A stretch of 64,000 nt of DNA from Roseomonas genomospecies 6 (GCF_008365375.1 NZ_QOKW01000014.1:62001-126000); one strand, 5' to 3'; counted from the first letter of the stretch, positions 24,745-33,840 are shown. The notes: a model not told the origin generated them from the sequence alone. A program made the numbers and translations.

Positions 24745-25650
24745 ATGACCGTCACCGACAAGGCCCTGTCCGCAGCCTCATCCGGGCGGGCCGGCATCGC
24801 ATGGATGCTGCTGACCACACTGCTGTTCGTCACGCAGGACGCGACGCTGCGTGTTCTGGTCCAGACCTATCCCTTCGCGGAGGTCGCCTGGGCGCGATTC
24901 GCGGTGCATCTGGGCATCGCCTTCGTGGTGGTGGCGGCGCGCTCGCCCAGCCACCTGATCGCCAAGCGTCCGGGGGTTCAAATCCTCCGCTCCGCCCTGC
25001 TGGCGGTGCTGACGCTGCTGGTGGCGGTGTCCTACAAGACGCTGCCCTTCGTGGATGTGGCGGCCATCGCCAACGTGGCGCCGGTTCTGGTCACCGTCCT
25101 GTCCGTCCCGCTCCTGAAGGAGACGGTGGGCTGGCGGCGCGGGCTGGGGGTGCTGGGCTGCTTCGCCGGGGCGATGATCATCATCGGTCCGGCCAGCATC
25201 GTCTTCCAATGGGCGATCCTGCTGCCGCTGGGTGCGGCGCTGTGCAACGCGCTCTACCAGATCGTCACCCGGCTGCTGCGCGGCGGCGATTCCACCCTGA
25301 CGACCTTCTTCTACACCAGCATGGCGGGGACGGTGCTCTGCGGGCTGCTTCTGCCCTTCGGCTGGGTGACGCCCGACCTGACGGGGGCGGCGCTGATGAT
25401 CCTGCTGGGCGTGCTGGGAGCGTGCAGCCACTTCTGCCTGATCCGCGCCTACACGGTGGCGGACGCCGCGACGGTGGCGCCCTTCGGCTACACGACGCTG
25501 ATCTGGGCGGTGCTCTACGGCCTGCTGGTCTTCGGCGAGTCGCCCAGCGCCTCTACCCTTGCGGGCGGTCTGGTGATCGTCGCCAGCGGCATCTACATCT
25601 TCCACCGCGAGCAGGTTCGGGCGCGCGAGGCGGCGGCGAAGGGGGCCTGA
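24745..25650 (+). CDS. EamA/DMT-family transporter
   Basis: A 301-aa inner-membrane protein with ten predicted helices in two EamA halves (first half from GIAWMLLTTLLFVTQDATLR, second from ILLPLGAALCNALYQIVTRL). A Glu at the end of helix 5 (PLLKETVGW) and the FGYTTLIWAVLYGLLVFGE signature are typical. The substrate is unknown; relatives move amino acids or metabolites. The gene is not obviously linked to the copper genes upstream, 167 bp away. ATG 24745 was chosen because the reading frame above it lacks membrane-protein character. Confidence 0.85.
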   Translation: MTVTDKALSAASSGRAGIAWMLLTTLLFVTQDATLRVLVQTYPFAEVAWARFAVHLGIAFVVVAARSPSHLIAKRPGVQILRSALLAVLTLLVAVSYKTLPFVDVAAIANVAPVLVTVLSVPLLKETVGWRRGLGVLGCFAGAMIIIGPASIVFQWAILLPLGAALCNALYQIVTRLLRGGDSTLTTFFYTSMAGTVLCGLLLPFGWVTPDLTGAALMILLGVLGACSHFCLIRAYTVADAATVAPFGYTTLIWAVLYGLLVFGESPSASTLAGGLVIVASGIYIFHREQVRAREAAAKGA

Positions 25651-25814
25651 GCGGCCCCCGCCTTTCTAATCCAGAGGCACGTACACAGGACGTTCAGGTA
25701 CCCGAAATAACACGGGCCGTACGCGCCGAACTGTAACATGCTCCGCGTACCGTACGCCTGCCGGTGAGGGCCGGCGTTTCATCACCACAGGCCGCCACAG
25801 CAACGAGAACAGCA

Positions 25815-26012
25815 ATGAACGGACTGCCCAAGCAGACGTGGCGCAGCCGCGTTGCCGAACTGTTGAACGACCCAGTGGTCCAGGCCGTGCTGCGCCGGGA
25901 CCGTCTGACCCGCGAGCAGGTTCTGGCACAGCTCACCCCCATCGCCGAACACCTGCGCCGCAACACTCCCCCCGACCGACCCGCAAGGCGGATTCAGCGC
26001 GAAGCCGTCTGA
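25815..26012 (+). CDS. Small hypothetical protein
   Basis: A 65-aa basic, helical protein (MNGLPKQTWRSRVAELLNDPV...) without recognised family. The segment REQVLAQLTPIAEHLRR looks amphipathic. The ribosome site is weak (ACGAGA) and an in-frame ATG 51 bp upstream is possible. A strong terminator directly after the stop supports its being a real transcript end. Confidence 0.5.
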   Translation: MNGLPKQTWRSRVAELLNDPVVQAVLRRDRLTREQVLAQLTPIAEHLRRNTPPDRPARRIQREAV

Positions 26013-26025
26013 ACCCCGAACGGAA

Positions 26026-26055
26026 AAAGGCCGCCCGGTGGAACGGGCGGCCTTT
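26026..26055. terminator. Bidirectional rho-independent terminator
   Basis: AAAGGCCGCCCG (26026-26037) and CGGGCGGCCTTT (26044-26055) form a perfect 12-bp stem with loop GTGGAA, an A-run before and TTTCTCTT after. It serves the small gene on the plus strand and the aldehyde dehydrogenase on the minus strand. Confidence 0.85.
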
Positions 26056-26074
26056 CTCTTGTCAGCCGAATGGA

Positions 26075-27577
26075 TCAGCCGGCGATCTCGAACTTGATCC
26101 CCTGGGCCAGCGGCAGGGCGCGGGAATAGTTCACCGTGGCCGTCTGGCGGCGCATGTAGGCCTTCCAGGCGTCGGACCCGGACTCGCGCCCGCCGCCCGT
26201 CTCCTTCTCGCCGCCGAAGGCGCCGCCGATTTCAGCACCCGACGGGCCGATGTTGACGTTGGCGATGCCGCAGTCGCTGCCGGACGCCGACAGGAAGGTC
26301 TCCGCCTCGCGGATGTCGGTGGTGAAGATGCAGGAGGACAGGCCCTGCGGCACCGCGTTCTGAAGCGCGATGGCCTCCTCCAGCGTCTCGTAGGTCAGGA
26401 CGTAGAGGATCGGGGCGAAGGTCTCGTGCCGCACGATGTCGGTCTGGCCCGGCATCTCCACGATGGCCGGCTGCACGTACCAGGCATCGGGGTACTGCTC
26501 GGCCAGCGCGCGGGCGCCGCCGGTCACGATGCCGCCATCGGCCTTGGCCTGCTCCAGCGCGCGCTGCATGCCCTCATAGGCTCCCTTGTCGTTCAGCGGG
26601 CCGACCAGAACGCCGGACTCCAGCGGGTTGCCGATGGGAACGGAGGCGTAGGCGGCCTTGAGGCGCGGCAGCAGCGTGTCGCGCACGTCCTTGTGGACGA
26701 TCAGGCGGCGCAGCGTGGTGCAGCGCTGGCCGCAGGTGCCCACCGCGGCGAAGACGATGGCGCGCACCGCCATGTCGAGGTCGGCGGACGGCGCGACGAT
26801 CATCGCGTTGTTGCCGCCCAGCTCCAGGATCGGGCGGGCGAAGCGCTCCGCCACCTTCAGCGCGACCTCGCGGCCCATGCGGGTGGAGCCGGTGGCCGAG
26901 ACGATGGGGACCAGCGGGCTGGCGACCAGCGCCTCGCCCACGTCGCGCCCGCCGTTGACGACCTGCAGCAAGTCCGCCGGAGCGTCGCCGAAGCGGGCCA
27001 CCGCGCGCTCGAAGATGCGCTGGCAGGCGAGTGCCGTCAGCGGGGTCTTCTCCGACGGCTTCCAGATCACCGGGTCGCCGCAGACCAGCGCCAGGGCGGC
27101 GTTCCAGGCCCACACCGCGACCGGGAAGTTGAAGGCGGAGATCACCGCGCAGGGGCCCATCGGGTGCCAGGTCTCGCGCATCGCGTGGCCCGGACGCTCC
27201 GACGCGATGGTCAGGCCGTAGAGCTGGCGGGACAGGCCGACCGCGAAGTCGCAGATGTCGATCATCTCCTGGACCTCGCCCAGGCCCTCCTGGAAGATCT
27301 TGCCCATCTCCAGCGTGACGAGACGGCCCAGATCCTCCTTGGCGTCGCGCAGCTCCTCGCCCAGCAGGCGGACCAGCTCGCCGCGGCGCGGGGCCGGGAC
27401 GACGCGCCACGCCTCGAAGGCGCGCTGGGCGCGGGCGGCCACCTCCGGGATTTCCGACGCCGGGGTGACCGGCGCCACGCCCAGCGGCGCGCCGTCGATG
27501 GGCGAACGGACGGACAGGCCGGACCCGTCGGCGGGAAGCTCAAGGCCGAGGCGGGAAAGAAGGTCGCGGTGCTGCAT
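26075..27577 (-). CDS. amaB: ALDH7-type aldehyde dehydrogenase (aminoadipate semialdehyde / piperideine-6-carboxylate dehydrogenase)
   Basis: A 500-aa NAD-dependent dehydrogenase of the antiquitin (ALDH7) group. Seen are SAFNFPVAVWAWNAALAL, the Lys in VIWKPSEKTP, the NAD loop SATGSTRMGREV, the Glu in LELGGNNAMI, and the nucleophile Cys286 in the group-typical GTCGQRCTTLRRL. These enzymes oxidise alpha-aminoadipate semialdehyde, in equilibrium with piperideine-6-carboxylate, to aminoadipate in lysine breakdown. A lysine/saccharopine dehydrogenase-like gene at 30799 would make that substrate. It lies 21 bp behind the TPP enzyme and is co-transcribed with it. The gene symbol is by family similarity. 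Confidence 0.85.
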   Translation of the reverse strand: MQHRDLLSRLGLELPADGSGLSVRSPIDGAPLGVAPVTPASEIPEVAARAQRAFEAWRVVPAPRRGELVRLLGEELRDAKEDLGRLVTLEMGKIFQEGLGEVQEMIDICDFAVGLSRQLYGLTIASERPGHAMRETWHPMGPCAVISAFNFPVAVWAWNAALALVCGDPVIWKPSEKTPLTALACQRIFERAVARFGDAPADLLQVVNGGRDVGEALVASPLVPIVSATGSTRMGREVALKVAERFARPILELGGNNAMIVAPSADLDMAVRAIVFAAVGTCGQRCTTLRRLIVHKDVRDTLLPRLKAAYASVPIGNPLESGVLVGPLNDKGAYEGMQRALEQAKADGGIVTGGARALAEQYPDAWYVQPAIVEMPGQTDIVRHETFAPILYVLTYETLEEAIALQNAVPQGLSSCIFTTDIREAETFLSASGSDCGIANVNIGPSGAEIGGAFGGEKETGGGRESGSDAWKAYMRRQTATVNYSRALPLAQGIKFEIAG

Positions 27578-27598
27578 GGAGATAGTCCTCGGTGTGGA

Positions 27599-29257
27599 TC
27601 AGCGCGGGCGCCCGGCGGCGCGGATGTCGGACAGGCTGCGGTTCGGCGTCAGGGCCTCGGGGTCGAGCTTGACGTGCAGGATGGCGGGCAGGCCGGAGGC
27701 GCGGGCGCGCTCGAAGGCCGGAGCGAACTCCTCCGTCCGCTCCACCGTCTCGCCATGGCCGCCATAGGCGCGGGCCAGCGCGGCGAAGTCGGGGTTCTTC
27801 AGGGCGGTGCCGGACACGCGGCCCGGATAGTCCCGCTCCTGGTGCATGCGGATGGTGCCGTACATGCCGTTGTCGATGACCAGAACGATGAGGTTGGCGC
27901 CCTCCTGCACGGCGGTGCCGAACTCCAGCCCGGTCATCTGGAAGCAGCCGTCCCCGGCGAAGCAGACCACGTCCCGCTCCGGATGCAGCAGCTTGGCCGC
28001 GACGGCGGCGGGCAGGCCGTAGCCCATGGAGCCGCAGACTGGCGCCGCCTGCGTGCCGTAGCGGCGGAAGCGCCAGAAGCGGTGAATCCAGGTGGCGTAG
28101 TTGCCGGCGCCGTTGGTCAGGATTGCGTCGTCGGGCAGGGTGTCGCGCAGCCAGGACATGACGGCGCCCATCTGGACGTCGCCGGGGATCGTGGCCGGCG
28201 GCTCGCTCCAGGCGGTGTAGGCGGCGTGCGCGGTCTCGGCCTGCCCGGCCCAGGCGGGGGAGGCCGGCGGCTCCAGCCCGGCCACCGCGTCGAGGAAGCC
28301 GCCCGGCGTGGCGTTGATGGCGAGGTCCGGGTGGTAGACGCGGCCCAGCTCCTCCGGCCCCGGATGGACGTGGATCAGCGTCTTGCCCGTCTCCGGGATA
28401 CCCAGAAGCCCGTAGCTCTGCGACGGCACCTCGGAGAAGCGCCCGCCGAGCAGCAGGATCACGTCGGCGTCCTTCACCAGCGCCACCAGCTTCGGGTTGA
28501 TGCCCAGACCGATGTCGCCCGCGTAGTTCGGGTGCGTGTGGTCGAACAGCATCTGGCGGCGGAAGGTGACCGCCACCGGAAGCGCGAAGCGCTCCGCGAA
28601 GCCGCGCAAGCCGGCCACCGCCTCCTCCGACCAGCGGGAGCCTCCGGCGATGACCAACGGGCGCTTCGCCCCGGCGAGCAGACGTCCGAATTCGACCACC
28701 TGGGCGGGGGTGGGAGCGCTGTCCACCGGCTGGGCCGGGCGGGCGGCGGTGACGTCCGCCGTCTCCACCAGCATGTCTTCCGGAAGCACCAGAACGACCG
28801 GGCCGGGGCGTCCGGCGAGCGCGGTGTGGAAGGCGCGGCTGACCATCTCCGGCACGCGGTCGGCACTGTCGATCTCCGCCACCCACTTGGCCATGCCGCC
28901 GAACATGAGCGTGTAGTCGACCTCCTGGAAGGCGTCGCGCCCGCGCATGCCGCGCTCGATCTGGCCGATGAACAGGATCATCGGGGTGGAGTCCTGCTGC
29001 GCCACATGCACGCCCGGCGCGGCGTTGGTGGCGCCGGGGCCGCGGGTGACGAAACAGATGCCCGGACGCCCGGTCAGCTTGCCCTCCGCCTCCGCCATCA
29101 TGGCGGCGCCGCTCTCGTGACGGGCGTTGACGGTGCGGATCGGGGAATCGTGCAGCGCGTCCAGCACGGCGAGGTAGCTTTCGCCCGGCACGCAGAACAC
29201 GCGCTCGACGCCCTGCGCCTCCAGCGCCTCGACGATCAACTGGCCTCCGGTCTTCAT
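27599..29257 (-). CDS. Acetolactate synthase-like thiamine-diphosphate enzyme
   Basis: A 552-aa ThDP enzyme with the three usual domains: pyrimidine-binding with the catalytic Glu in NARHESGAAMMAEAEG, a central domain, and a PP-binding domain with FAGDGCFQMTGLEFGTAV and DNGMYGT. It resembles IlvB-like proteins of unknown substrate rather than biosynthetic acetolactate synthase, and no small subunit is present. It heads an operon with the ALDH7 enzyme and diverges from a LysR gene. A 2-oxo acid decarboxylation in amino acid breakdown is plausible but not shown. ATG 29257 has GAGGAA upstream; a TTG at 29287 touches its own GAGGAGGA too closely. Confidence 0.8.
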   Translation of the reverse strand: MKTGGQLIVEALEAQGVERVFCVPGESYLAVLDALHDSPIRTVNARHESGAAMMAEAEGKLTGRPGICFVTRGPGATNAAPGVHVAQQDSTPMILFIGQIERGMRGRDAFQEVDYTLMFGGMAKWVAEIDSADRVPEMVSRAFHTALAGRPGPVVLVLPEDMLVETADVTAARPAQPVDSAPTPAQVVEFGRLLAGAKRPLVIAGGSRWSEEAVAGLRGFAERFALPVAVTFRRQMLFDHTHPNYAGDIGLGINPKLVALVKDADVILLLGGRFSEVPSQSYGLLGIPETGKTLIHVHPGPEELGRVYHPDLAINATPGGFLDAVAGLEPPASPAWAGQAETAHAAYTAWSEPPATIPGDVQMGAVMSWLRDTLPDDAILTNGAGNYATWIHRFWRFRRYGTQAAPVCGSMGYGLPAAVAAKLLHPERDVVCFAGDGCFQMTGLEFGTAVQEGANLIVLVIDNGMYGTIRMHQERDYPGRVSGTALKNPDFAALARAYGGHGETVERTEEFAPAFERARASGLPAILHVKLDPEALTPNRSLSDIRAAGRPR

Positions 29258-29342
29258 AGCGCGCTCGTTCCTCGGCTGGGCGTTCAAATCCTCCTCAATC
29301 TGGCGGCAGGCCCCGCCCCGCGCAACCGACTTTCTTTCCCCC

Positions 29343-29365
29343 GGTCATGAGCTATAGTCATGACC
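29343..29365. promoter_or_regulatory. Dyad operator between TPP enzyme and LysR gene
   Basis: GGTCATGA (29343-29350) and TCATGACC (29358-29365) form a perfect 8-bp inverted repeat around GCTATAG, one base before the LysR start codon. It fits a LysR operator serving both directions. No ribosome binding site lies between it and the ATG. Confidence 0.6.
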
Positions 29366-29366
29366 C

Positions 29367-30266
29367 ATGGGTCTGCAACGCCGCCTTCTTCCTTCCATGA
29401 GCGCGCTCTCCGCCTTCGAGGCGGCGGCGCGGACCGGCAGCTTCACCGCCGCCGCGCAGGAGCTGGCGCTGACCCAGGGCGCCGTCAGCCGCCAGATCAA
29501 GGCGTTGGAGGACCAGCTCGGCGTCCCGCTGTTCCTGCGCCGCGACCAGCGCGTGACCCTGACCCCGGCGGGCGAATCCTACGCGGCGGAGGTGCGGGAG
29601 GCGCTGCATCGCGTCGGTGCGGCGACGCTGCGGGTCATGACCGCGCCGCAGGGGGGCGTGCTGAAGCTGGCGGTGCTGCCGACCTTCGGCACGCGCTGGC
29701 TGGTGCCGCGCCTGCCCGCCTTCCAAAGGGCGCACCCGCAGGTCATCATCCATTTCATGACGAAGATGGAGCCCTTCGACTTCCGGTCGGAGGATCTGGA
29801 CGCCGCCATCCATTTCGGCGCCGCCGACTGGCCCGGCGCCGTCTGCGAACGGCTGATGGAGGAGGAGGTTCTGCCGCTCTGCGCCCCGTCCTTCCTGGCC
29901 GCCCACCCGATCCGCGCGGCGGCGGACCTCGTGGCGCTGCCGCTGCTGCACACCACCAGCCGCCCGGAGGCGTGGCGGGACTGGTTCGCCGCCCAGGGCA
30001 TCGAGCGGCACGAAGGCGCCGGCATGTTCTTCGAGCAGTTCTCCACCACCGCGCAGGCGGCGATCACCGGGCTGGGGGTGGCGCTCCTGCCGACTCTGCT
30101 GGTGCAGGCGGAGTTGCAGGACGGGGCGCTGGTCCCGGCGCTGGACCGGCCCTACCGGAACCCGGATCGCGCCTATCACCTCGTCCACCCACCGTCGCGG
30201 GCGCATCACCCGCCGCTGGTGGCCTTCCGGGAGTGGTTGCTCACCGCTCGAACTTCGTCGCCATGA
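29367..30266 (+). CDS. LysR-family regulator, GcvA-like
   Basis: A 299-aa regulator of the GcvA group: N-terminus RRLLPSMSALSAFEAAARTG, then helix-turn-helix ELALTQGAVSRQIKALEDQL and an effector domain from about residue 92 with the GcvA-like FDFRSEDLDAAIHFG and the SSTTAQAAITGLGVALLPT-type end. It diverges from the TPP enzyme-ALDH7 operon across a perfect dyad and probably controls it. The start codon follows the dyad directly without a visible ribosome site, so a leaderless transcript is possible. Its 3' end overlaps the convergent Lrp gene by 26 bp. Confidence 0.87.
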   Translation: MGLQRRLLPSMSALSAFEAAARTGSFTAAAQELALTQGAVSRQIKALEDQLGVPLFLRRDQRVTLTPAGESYAAEVREALHRVGAATLRVMTAPQGGVLKLAVLPTFGTRWLVPRLPAFQRAHPQVIIHFMTKMEPFDFRSEDLDAAIHFGAADWPGAVCERLMEEEVLPLCAPSFLAAHPIRAAADLVALPLLHTTSRPEAWRDWFAAQGIERHEGAGMFFEQFSTTAQAAITGLGVALLPTLLVQAELQDGALVPALDRPYRNPDRAYHLVHPPSRAHHPPLVAFREWLLTARTSSP

Positions 30267-30669
30267 TGATGGAGGAGGTCGTGCGCTCGATGCCGTCGAT
30301 GGCGCCGATGCGGTCGATCAGAGCGTCCATCTCCTCCATGGTCCCCGTCCGCACCACGGCGATCAGATCGTGGGCGCCGCTGATGGCGTGGAGCGCCCGC
30401 ACTTCCGGGATGCGCTTCAGAGCCTGGACCACGGCAGCGGTCAGCTTGGGCGACAGGTTGATGGAGACATGCGCGCGGATCATCCGGCGCGCCGTCTCGT
30501 CCGACAGCCGCACCGTGTAGCCGGCGATCACGCCGCGCTCCTCCAGCCGTTGGATGCGGCTCTGCACCGTGCTGCGCGACACGCGCAGGCGGCGGGCCAG
30601 CGCGGCGGTGGGCTCCCGCGCGTTGTCCTGAAGCGCGTCAAGGAGGTGCTGATCCAGTTCGTCCATCAT
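30241..30669 (-). CDS. Lrp/AsnC-family transcriptional regulator
   Basis: A 142-aa regulator. It has the N-terminal helix-turn-helix (MDELDQHLLDALQDNAREPT, RLRVSRSTVQSRIQRLEERG) and the C-terminal RAM ligand domain with HAISGAHDLIAVVRTGTMEEM. It diverges from the lysine/saccharopine dehydrogenase-like gene at 30799, the common arrangement of an Lrp-type regulator with an amino-acid catabolic gene. Two adjacent ATG codons (30669 and 30666) are possible; a longer frame to 30735 lacks support. It ends inside the 3' end of the LysR gene. Confidence 0.88.
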   Translation of the reverse strand: MMDELDQHLLDALQDNAREPTAALARRLRVSRSTVQSRIQRLEERGVIAGYTVRLSDETARRMIRAHVSINLSPKLTAAVVQALKRIPEVRALHAISGAHDLIAVVRTGTMEEMDALIDRIGAIDGIERTTSSIIMATKFER

Positions 30670-30798
30670 TCCGCCGGTTCTTCCATCAATTCGCCGACCA
30701 ATATCGGGCGATTCGGCACCCTGCACACTGCACATCGACAGCCCGCCCGGTCAAGATTGCGGCATAACGACGCGAACCGAAGAACGGGAGACGGGACG

Positions 30799-31926
30799 AT
30801 GCGCGACATTCTTCTGATGGGCGGCGGCAAGATCGGCGAGACCATCGGCGACTTCCTGAAGGCCACGGGCGATTACCGGGTGACCGTCGCCGACCGCTCG
30901 GCGGAGGCGCTGGAGCGGTTGCCGACGCACCCGCGGATGGAAACGCGCGTGGTGGACGCCGCCAACCCCGCCGATCTGGCCGAGGCCATGCGGGGCAAGT
31001 TCGCGGTGCTGAGCGCGCTGCCCTATCACCTGACGGTCGGCGTGGCGGAGGCGGCGCGGGACGCCGGCACCCATTACCTCGATCTGACCGAGGACGTGGC
31101 GAGCACGCGGCGCGTCAAGGAACTGGCGGAGGACGCGCCCTGCGCCTTCATCCCGCAGTGCGGGCTGGCGCCGGGCTTCATCTCCATCGTCGCCAACGAC
31201 GTGGCGTCGCGTTTCGACACGCTGGACACGGTGCGGATGCGCGTCGGCGCCCTGCCGAAATACCCGTCCAACGCCCTGAACTACAACCTGACCTGGAGCA
31301 CCGAGGGCGTCATCAACGAGTATCTGGAGCCCTGCGAGGCCATCGTCGAAGGCCGCCTCGTCTCCGTCCCGCCGCTGGAGGAGCGCGAAGAGTTCTCCCT
31401 CGACGGCGTGCTGTACGAGGCGTTCAACACCTCGGGCGGGCTGGGCACGCTGTGCGAGACGCTGGCGGGGAAGGTGCGGACGCTCAACTACCGCTCCGTC
31501 CGCTATCCGGGGCACCGTGACCTGATGAAGGCGCTGCTGCACGACCTGCGGCTGGGCAGCCGGCGGGAGCTGCTGAAGGACATTCTGGAGCACTCGATCC
31601 CGGCGACCCTCCAGGACGTCGTGCTGATCTTCGTGACGGTGACCGGGACGAAGCGGGGGCGGCTGCTTCAGGAAACCTACGCCAACAAGATCTACGGGCG
31701 GGAGATCGGCGGCACCTTCTACAACGGCATCCAGATCACCACGGCGTCGGGCATGTGCGCCGTGCTGGACCTGTTGGCCGACGGCGCGCTGCCGCAGCGG
31801 GGCTTCGTGAAGCAGGAGGAGGTGCGCTACGCCGACTTCATCGCCAACCGCTTCGGGCGCAACTACGCGATGACCGACGCGGCCCCCCAGCAGGGATCGC
31901 AGCACGGGGCGGGGCGCGCCGCCTGA
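30799..31926 (+). CDS. Saccharopine dehydrogenase-family protein, probable lysine 6-dehydrogenase
   Basis: A 375-aa NAD(P) enzyme. It has the N-terminal Rossmann motif GGGKIGETIGDF (8-19), the family segment HYLDLTED, the GLAPGFISIVANDVA stretch typical of saccharopine dehydrogenase-like proteins, and a C-terminal substrate domain (GHRDLMKALLHDL). Single-domain members of this size include the alphaproteobacterial lysine 6-dehydrogenases, which make piperideine-6-carboxylate from lysine. The ALDH7 gene at 26075 would use that product and the divergent Lrp gene would control it. Saccharopine or carboxynorspermidine dehydrogenase are alternatives. GGGAGACGGGACG precedes the ATG. Confidence 0.78.
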   Translation: MRDILLMGGGKIGETIGDFLKATGDYRVTVADRSAEALERLPTHPRMETRVVDAANPADLAEAMRGKFAVLSALPYHLTVGVAEAARDAGTHYLDLTEDVASTRRVKELAEDAPCAFIPQCGLAPGFISIVANDVASRFDTLDTVRMRVGALPKYPSNALNYNLTWSTEGVINEYLEPCEAIVEGRLVSVPPLEEREEFSLDGVLYEAFNTSGGLGTLCETLAGKVRTLNYRSVRYPGHRDLMKALLHDLRLGSRRELLKDILEHSIPATLQDVVLIFVTVTGTKRGRLLQETYANKIYGREIGGTFYNGIQITTASGMCAVLDLLADGALPQRGFVKQEEVRYADFIANRFGRNYAMTDAAPQQGSQHGAGRAA

Positions 31927-31959
31927 GCGGGCGCCCCTCCTTCCCCACCGGGCCGCGTC

Positions 31960-33714
31960 TCAGATCACCTCGCGGGCGCGGCCCTTGAAGACGGTGGCGG
32001 CAATCTTCAGAGCGTCGGGGGTGCCGCGGGCCAGCGCCTCGGTGAAGTGCAGGGCCTGCTTGACCTGCACCTTCGGCGGCATCGGCGGCTCGTTGGTGTC
32101 CACGAGGCAATCCACCACCACCGGTCCGGGATAGGCGAGGGCTGCGTCCAGCATGGCGCCGCAGTCCTTCGGGTCGGTGACGGTGAATCCCTTGCCGCCG
32201 CAGGCCTCCGCCACCTTGGCGAAGTCGATGGGCTGGAGGTCGCAGACATACTCGGGATTGCCGAGCATGGCGATCTGCTCCCACTTGATCTGGCCGAGCG
32301 AGTTGTTGTTGTTGATGATGACCTTGATCGGCAGCTTGTACTTCACCGCCGTGGCGAAATCGGCCATCAGCATGGAAAAGCCGCCGTCCCCGACATAGGC
32401 CACCACCTGCCGTCCGGGATGGGCGAGCTGCGCCGCGATGGCGTAGGGAACGCCCGGCGCCATGGTGGCGAGGTTGCCGGACAGGGAGTGCATCTGGCCG
32501 CGCCGGGCCGGAATCTGCCGCGCCCACCATGTGGCGATGGTGCCGCTGTCGCAGGCGACGATGGCCGTGTCGGACAGGCGCTTGCCCAGCTCCCACGCGA
32601 CGACCTGCGGCTTCATGGGCAGGTCGGGGCGGGTGCCGCGCTCCTCCATCAGCCGCATCCACTCCGCCTTGCCCGCCTGCGCCGTCTGCAGGAAGGAGCG
32701 GTCCTCGTGCCGCCGCGCCCGCTCCGTCAGGATGTCCAGCGCCAAGCCGCAATCGCCGACCAGCCCGGCCTCCACCGGATAGCGCAGGCCGATGCGCGCC
32801 GCGTCGATGTCGATCTGGATGGCGCGGGCCTGCCCCGGCTTCGGGTAATATTCGATGTAGGGGAAAGTCGATCCGGCGATCAGCAGCGTGTCGCAGGTCT
32901 CCAGCGCCTCCTGCGAGGGGGCGGTGCCGAGCAGACCGACCTGGCCCGTCGTGAAGGGGCTGTCGTCCGGCACCGCGGCCTTGCCCAGCAGCGCCTTGAC
33001 GATCACCGCCCCCAGCTTGTCCGCCAGCCGTTCGAGCTGGTCGGTCGCCTTCAGGGCGCCCTGCCCGGCCAGGATGACGATGCGCTTCCCGGCGTCGAGG
33101 ATCTCCACGGCGCGGCGCGTCTGCGCTTCCGACGGGACGGGCAGTTGGGGGGCGAACAAGGCGGTGTTGTGGCCCTTCACGTTGCGCGGCGCCCGCATGT
33201 CGTCGCCGATGCCCTGCTCCTGCAGGTCCACGGGGATGGTGATGTGCGACACCCCGCGGTGGGCGAGCGCGGTTCGGCAGGCGAGGTTGGCGATGTTGCG
33301 CACATGGGCCGCTCCCATGATGCGCTGGTTGTAGAGCGCGACGTCCTGGAACACCTTGTCCAGTTCCACATCCTGTTGGGTGTAGGTGCCGACGAGGTCG
33401 TGGTATTGCAGCCCGGTGATCGCCAGCACCGGCTGGTGGTCCAGCTTGGCGTCGTAGAGGCCGTTCAGAAGATGCAGCCCGCCGGGGCCGGAGGTGGCGA
33501 TGCACACGCCGAGCCGCCCCGTGAACTTGGCGTAGCCGCAGGCGGCGAAGGCAGCGGCCTCCTCGTGCCGGACCTGGATGAAGCGGATCTCGTCCTGACG
33601 GCGGCGCAACGCCTCGACGATGCCGTTGATGCCGTCGCCGGGCATGCCGAAGATCGTGTCCACACCCCAGTCCACCAGCACATCCACCAGGATGTCGGAA
33701 GCCGTGCTCGCCAT
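31960..33714 (-). CDS. Pyruvate oxidase/PoxB-type thiamine-diphosphate enzyme
   Basis: A 584-aa ThDP- and probably FAD-dependent enzyme of the pyruvate dehydrogenase (quinone)/pyruvate oxidase group. Visible are VRHEEAAAFAACGYAKFTGR with the catalytic Glu, the FAD/central domain region ILAGQGALKATDQLE, and the ThDP motif VGDGGFSMLMADFATAV ending in INNNN. It would oxidise pyruvate to acetate and CO2 with electrons going to quinone. A membrane-binding C-terminal helix like that of E. coli PoxB is not obvious. ATG 33714 follows GGAGACTCCCGA; the open frame continues upstream through a tandem repeat but is not coding there. Confidence 0.82.
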   Translation of the reverse strand: MASTASDILVDVLVDWGVDTIFGMPGDGINGIVEALRRRQDEIRFIQVRHEEAAAFAACGYAKFTGRLGVCIATSGPGGLHLLNGLYDAKLDHQPVLAITGLQYHDLVGTYTQQDVELDKVFQDVALYNQRIMGAAHVRNIANLACRTALAHRGVSHITIPVDLQEQGIGDDMRAPRNVKGHNTALFAPQLPVPSEAQTRRAVEILDAGKRIVILAGQGALKATDQLERLADKLGAVIVKALLGKAAVPDDSPFTTGQVGLLGTAPSQEALETCDTLLIAGSTFPYIEYYPKPGQARAIQIDIDAARIGLRYPVEAGLVGDCGLALDILTERARRHEDRSFLQTAQAGKAEWMRLMEERGTRPDLPMKPQVVAWELGKRLSDTAIVACDSGTIATWWARQIPARRGQMHSLSGNLATMAPGVPYAIAAQLAHPGRQVVAYVGDGGFSMLMADFATAVKYKLPIKVIINNNNSLGQIKWEQIAMLGNPEYVCDLQPIDFAKVAEACGGKGFTVTDPKDCGAMLDAALAYPGPVVVDCLVDTNEPPMPPKVQVKQALHFTEALARGTPDALKIAATVFKGRAREVI

Positions 33715-33789
33715 TCGGGAGTCTCCGTCGCAAACGGTCGTGATGACGTTGTTCACCCCATCGGCAACCGGACGGAGCGGGGACGGTTC

Positions 33790-33831
33790 CCTTGGGTTGT
33801 TCCCCTTGGGTTGTTCCCCTTGGGCTGTTCC
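33790..33831. repeat. 14-bp tandem repeat (three copies)
   Basis: CCTTGGGTTGTTCC is repeated at 33790-33803, 33804-33817 and, with one change, 33818-33831. A partial copy follows. It lies between the PoxB-type gene and the divergent lipoprotein gene, in its upstream region. Confidence 0.85.
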
Positions 33832-33840
33832 CCTGGGCCG

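Noticed and set aside
27599..29257. Assignment as biosynthetic acetolactate synthase (ilvB)
   Set aside because: No small subunit gene, and it is paired with an ALDH7 enzyme and its own LysR; the substrate is left open.
25838..29350. 1170-aa open frame on the plus strand
   Set aside because: Runs antisense across the ALDH7 and TPP enzyme genes and across their terminator.
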